64,000 bases of DNA from Scytonema hofmannii PCC 7110. GTDB lineage: Bacteria > Cyanobacteriota > Cyanobacteriia > Cyanobacteriales > Nostocaceae. Under the pieces are notes generated by a model that saw only the letters and a program-made list of their open reading frames with translations, was not told the origin of the DNA and searched no databases. Shown here one piece after another: positions 61,382 through 64,000 of the stretch (the first letter of the stretch is position 1; the number at the start of each line of letters is the position of its first letter). Location of the stretch: NCBI RefSeq assembly GCF_000346485.2, contig NZ_KQ976354.1, positions 5,578,457-5,642,456 on the forward strand, in the 5' to 3' direction. Position numbers and translations under genes: made by a program.

Positions 61382-61400
61382 CTGATTAAACCTGAGATAC
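61382..61400 (+). repeat. isolated partial CRISPR repeat
   Basis: CTGATTAAACCTGAGATAC matches the first 19 bases of the array-2 repeat with one change. It lies 2.0 kb beyond the array end and 8 bases before the truncated monooxygenase copy, suggesting that rearranged array DNA marks the junction. Confidence 0.6.
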
Positions 61401-61407
61401 AAGGAAT

Positions 61408-61873
61408 TAAGCTCGGTAAGCATGGAAAGACTTGAAACTGTTGCCGATCGCTGAACTCATTGCCTTCATAAAAGTATTGAAACCCGATCTCCTTTGAGCG
61501 ATTTGAGCGCAAAGGTTTCTCCCAAAATGAATTTCTCAGGCGGTACATTGCGCCACAATAACTGATGCAGTTGAGCGCGATGAATTCCGATAACGGGTAA
61601 CTCGGAGTTATCGAGCGCAATATTCACTAACTCAAAGCCACGTTGGGAATTGAATTGATAGTTTGTAATAAAATAACCAACCCGCATCGCTTCTTCCAAC
61701 AAGCTTAAGTTCTTCAAGATATGGGTTGCGTTTGCCCAAAGCGCAATCCCAGCCCCAACTTCTTGCAACTCTTTTGTTCGCTCGTAAACGACAGGCTCAA
61801 AACCAGCACGAAGAAGGGCGAGTGCAGTTGCAGCACCGCCAATTCCACCACCAATGATGATGACTTTTTTCAT
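61408..61873 (-). pseudogene. second copy of the FAD monooxygenase, internally deleted
   Basis: The first 130 codons (from ATG 61873) match the 41694 gene closely, ending ILGETFALKSLKGD. The last 27 or so codons are also present (61408-61487 matching 41717-41797). About 700 bases between them, including the DG and second FAD motifs, are missing, so no active enzyme can be made. It is divergent from an intact TetR copy. Confidence 0.88.
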
Positions 61874-61889
61874 AATTTTTTGAATTATC

Positions 61890-61958
61890 GACAGACTTGT
61901 CAGTTTTTTACCCTTTATCAAACAGGTTTTCTACAGTTTTGTCAACTGACTATTCAGT
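61890..61958. promoter_or_regulatory. TetR operator dyads, second copy
   Basis: GACAGACTTGTCAG (61890-61903) and ACTGACTATTCAGT (61945-61958), identical to those at 42870 and 42925, although the bases between have diverged. Confidence 0.6.
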
Positions 61959-62006
61959 CGGGAAAAGGTATACTGATTCATAAGTTCTTCAAATCTTATA
62001 ACAACT

Positions 62007-62651
62007 GTGGTGCGTACAAAATCTGAAAAAGTCAAGAATACCAAGCAAGAGAGAGATGCTGAAGCAACTCAATCTGTGATTTTGGCAGCTGCGGAAGAAG
62101 AATTTGCCCAACACGGTTTTACAGCAGCGCGAACAGAAGCAATCGCAGCCAAAACAGGTGTTGCAAAGTCAATGATTTATTACTACTTCAAAGATAAAGA
62201 AGGTTTGTATCAAGCGGTGTTGGAGCGATCGCATACAGATCTGTTACAAACAATTCAGCAATTACAGTTAGAGCATTTGTCACCTGAAGTCGCGTTGGAA
62301 AGATTTTTGAGAGCATTGCTCGGTTGTGTATCGCGTAACCCAAAACTTCCGACTATCATGTTTCACGAAGCAGTGCAAAACCAGGGAAAGTACTATAAAC
62401 GCAGTAGTTCTGTGAGTATTGATACTGCTTTGATCGCAATTTTAGAACAAGGCTTGGCTGAGGGGGTATTTCGCCCACTCAATCCGTTTCAGTCTGCAAT
62501 TAATATTATGGGAACTTGTTTGTTCTATTTTATTGGTGCGGGAAACATTCAGCAAATTCCCCAAGGTAAACGGCTTTTTAGCAAAGCAATGCTCGAACAA
62601 CACACCACTGAAGCGATCGCGCTTATCCTAGCAGGTGTGCGACAATCCTGA
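62007..62651 (+). CDS. TetR-family regulator, second copy
   Basis: 214 residues, GTG start, intact. About 95 percent identical to the 42986 regulator (differences such as Q-V/A-ILAA, HTDLLQ/HTELLQ, GLAEGVFRPLNP/GVAEGIFRPLDP). With the neighbouring monooxygenase destroyed, it may act in trans on the first copy. Same strand and arrangement as copy one. Confidence 0.92.
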   Translation: MVRTKSEKVKNTKQERDAEATQSVILAAAEEEFAQHGFTAARTEAIAAKTGVAKSMIYYYFKDKEGLYQAVLERSHTDLLQTIQQLQLEHLSPEVALERFLRALLGCVSRNPKLPTIMFHEAVQNQGKYYKRSSSVSIDTALIAILEQGLAEGVFRPLNPFQSAINIMGTCLFYFIGAGNIQQIPQGKRLFSKAMLEQHTTEAIALILAGVRQS

Positions 62652-62671
62652 CTGCGGCTTTGTTCTGATTT

Positions 62672-62852
62672 TAGCCCTTGGTGTCAAAGATAGAGAAATA
62701 TTACTCATTGGCGGAGAGGAAGTTGAGTTATGAAAATTGCAATAAAAATATATAAAAGAAAAAGCTTTGCGTACACTAAAAAGAAAAATAATTTAGGTTT
62801 GACTCTCCATGTACCATTTTTGGACTTAGTACTGAAACATGGGGATCTACAT
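62672..62852 (+). pseudogene. fused fragments of the RelE-like and retropepsin-like genes
   Basis: 62672-62745 repeats the last 70 bases of the RelE-like gene and the first codons of phd (59709-59785). After a short AT-rich joint, 62757-62852 repeats the start of the retropepsin-like gene (from about 60938). The intervening 1.1 kb is missing. The fragments directly follow the second TetR copy. Confidence 0.8.
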
Positions 62853-62906
62853 AGAGACTCATGTAAAGGACTTAATAAAAAATAGCTAACTCACTTGTGT
62901 AGCAGT

Positions 62907-63156
62907 TTATATTACTGCCATTTCAGAGGTTGAATCAGGGGAAGCTGGCTCAAAATGCAGTATCATAAATTGGTCTGGACGTAAACCAATCGACTCATAA
63001 GTACGCCCCGCCGCGATCGCTAAACTCAACTTCAAACGCCGTACCACCAGCCAAGACTTCTACCACCGTCCCTACCTGTCCGCGTAACAGGTTGTCATCG
63101 GGAAGGTCAATTGTCAATGCAACAATATCAAATAATTTGACTCTCGTCGTTCTCAT
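62907..63156 (-). pseudogene. DUF4926 family gene with a frameshift
   Basis: ATG 63156 reads RVKLFDIVALTIDLPDDNLL, RGQVGTVVEVL and FEVEFSDRGG, then hits TGA. Shifting frame by one base in the GGCGGGGCG run continues RTYESIGLRPDQFMILHFEP to TAA 62907-62909. The combined product is a typical DUF4926 protein, a small family often found with toxin-like partners. A single-base indel explains the break. Confidence 0.7.
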
Positions 63157-63158
63157 CC

Positions 63159-63287
63159 GATCTCACCTTTGATTCCAGTTCGGCTTTTACATTTAATGGT
63201 ACTATCGTCGATGATGGCAATGAAATATTTTTCATTCAAACTAACGATTTATCGGTAATTACTGGTAATGTAAATAAGGATATCTAG
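63159..63287 (+). pseudogene. C-terminal fragment of an unknown protein
   Basis: An open frame of 42 codons to TAG 63285-63287 reads DLTFDSSSAFTFNGTIVDDG and NEIFFIQTND. It has no start and runs back into the DUF4926 promoter region. The composition is protein-like; family unknown. It could be chance. Confidence 0.3.
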
Positions 63288-63311
63288 GAATTAAGAATCG
63301 GTCACTGGTTA

Positions 63312-63431
63312 ATGTTGGGTTTCGTTCCTCAACCCAACCTACACCCTTCTGAATTTTTTATTACGGATTACGAATTATTCGGTTATTGATCATTGGTTAA
63401 TGTTGGGTTTCGTTCCTCAACCCAACCTACG
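63312..63431. repeat. 88-bp direct duplication carrying the dispersed GTTGGGTTTCG repeat
   Basis: The element ATGTTGGGTTTCGTTCCTC and its flank (TTCTGAATTTTTTATTACG) occur at 63312 and again at 63400, period 88. Related single copies are at 23613 and 47703. Confidence 0.8.
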
Positions 63432-63463
63432 CCATTCTGAATTTTTTATTACGAATTACTCGT

Positions 63464-63525
63464 TTACTGGTTACTGGTCACTGGTCACTGGTCACTGCTC
63501 ACTGATTACTGGTCACTGGTTACTG
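63464..63525. repeat. degenerate STRR heptamer TGGTCAC
   Basis: About eight imperfect copies of TGGTCAC (reverse of GTGACCA). It overlaps the 3' end of the transporter gene and forms its stop codon. Confidence 0.85.
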
Positions 63526-64000
63526 TTCCTGATGCGGGGAAGTATTTTTCTATGACTTCACCCACAGACAAAAATAATATTCCAGAGAAAATTCCTGCTC
63601 CCATAATATTTAATTCTGTACTTCCCAAGAGTTCTAAATGGGAATTAAAACGAGTGACTATTAAAAGAGATATTGACGAACAACTGCTTGCGATTAAAGA
63701 TAGCTTAACACTGGTTCTAGAAAAAGTATAACGTTTTCCTTGACTCATTAAATAAGCAGCAAAAGGAACAATAACTGCACCTACATAAGCAGCGTAAAAA
63801 GCCACAATTAAACTGACAATTTCGCCTCCTCTTAAGGCGACTATTAAACCAAAAAGTGAATTTCCAAAGGTGACAAGTAATTGAGTGCCAAGCGATACTG
63901 GCAAAATATGAAAATCAAAAATAATTTTGCTCTGTACTCTTAATATACTGCTACCAATACCGAGTGAGGGAACTAATAAAGATATAATCAACGCAATCCC
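63506..64000 (-). CDS. C-terminal part of a multi-pass membrane transporter (partial)
   Basis: 165 codons open to the window edge. Four to five hydrophobic segments are visible (LLVTFGNSLFGLIVAL, IVSLIVAFYAAYVGAVIVPF, VKLSLIASSCSSISLLIV, IMGAGIFSGILFLSVG). The arrangement resembles the end of sodium:solute symporters, but no diagnostic motif lies inside the window. The terminal TSDQ and TAA are encoded by STRR heptamers, so the C-terminus is modified by the repeat. Confidence 0.5.
   Translation of the reverse strand, partial: GIALIISLLVPSLGIGSSILRVQSKIIFDFHILPVSLGTQLLVTFGNSLFGLIVALRGGEIVSLIVAFYAAYVGAVIVPFAAYLMSQGKRYTFSRTSVKLSLIASSCSSISLLIVTRFNSHLELLGSTELNIMGAGIFSGILFLSVGEVIEKYFPASGTVTSDQ

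Overview
The window is chromosomal DNA of a cyanobacterium, most likely a filamentous heterocystous or related type. HIP1 palindromes (GCGATCGC) are frequent, base composition is moderately AT-rich, there are many heptanucleotide short tandem repeats (STRRs), and several genes belong to families typical of Nostocales (DUF4347/RTX giant proteins, multi-domain PAS/GAF/CBS histidine kinases, many small toxin-antitoxin modules). This assignment is inferred from composition and gene families; there is no rRNA or tRNA in the window.

Layout. 0-2 kb: end of an unknown gene, a nonsense-mutated gene, and a HigA antitoxin behind a HigB remnant. 2.2-11.9 kb: one 3204-residue secreted or surface protein (DUF4347, FG-GAP, cadherin-like, DNRLRE, Calx-beta, RTX). 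12-18 kb: a decayed mobile region with a tyrosine-recombinase pseudogene carrying two MITE-like insertions, an HsdR-N-type nuclease, ISAs1 and ParB relics, a ParE-type toxin-antitoxin pair and a third MITE. 18-27.4 kb: universal stress protein, pnuC-nadR NAD salvage pair, orphaned toxin-antitoxin parts, PIN protein, patatin lipase, DUF4291 and an SDR enzyme. 28-39.7 kb: four sensor kinases and a response regulator, interrupted by a TnpB/Cas12-like gene with a divergent small partner. 39.8-47.7 kb: CorA transporter, FAD monooxygenase divergent from a TetR regulator, glycogen phosphorylase, DUF3365 heme sensor.

47.9-59.4 kb: a complete type I CRISPR-Cas locus of the MYXAN/Dev (I-B-like) kind: cas6-cas3-cas8-cas7-cas5, then a cas4-cas1 fusion and cas2. 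It sits between a 7-repeat array on the minus strand and a 22-repeat array on the plus strand. The two repeats differ in sequence but share an 8-base handle (TTGAGCAC) and a three-pair hairpin with a GNNA loop. Their leaders share elements at matching distances. Between the array-1 leader and cas6 lies a repeat-like locus with an intact handle, a guide-like segment matching 15 of the first 18 bases of the cas6 transcription-start region, and a degenerate repeat that keeps the Cas6 hairpin. I read this as a candidate autoregulatory guide RNA (CreR-like). One array-2 spacer contains part of an array-1-type repeat plus a variant of the same guide.

59.4-64 kb: toxin-antitoxin modules, a retropepsin-like protein, a second, partly deleted copy of the monooxygenase/TetR pair in the same orientation as the 41-43 kb copy (so direct repeats flank the CRISPR-Cas island), fused gene fragments, a frameshifted DUF4926 gene and the C-terminal part of a membrane transporter.

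How the genes work together: the cas operon is an adaptive immune system with its own likely feedback control. The pnuC-nadR pair imports and adenylylates NAD precursors. The kinase cluster is a signalling island with no visible output regulator beyond a single-domain receiver. The accessory regions are dominated by decaying toxin-antitoxin and transposable sequences.
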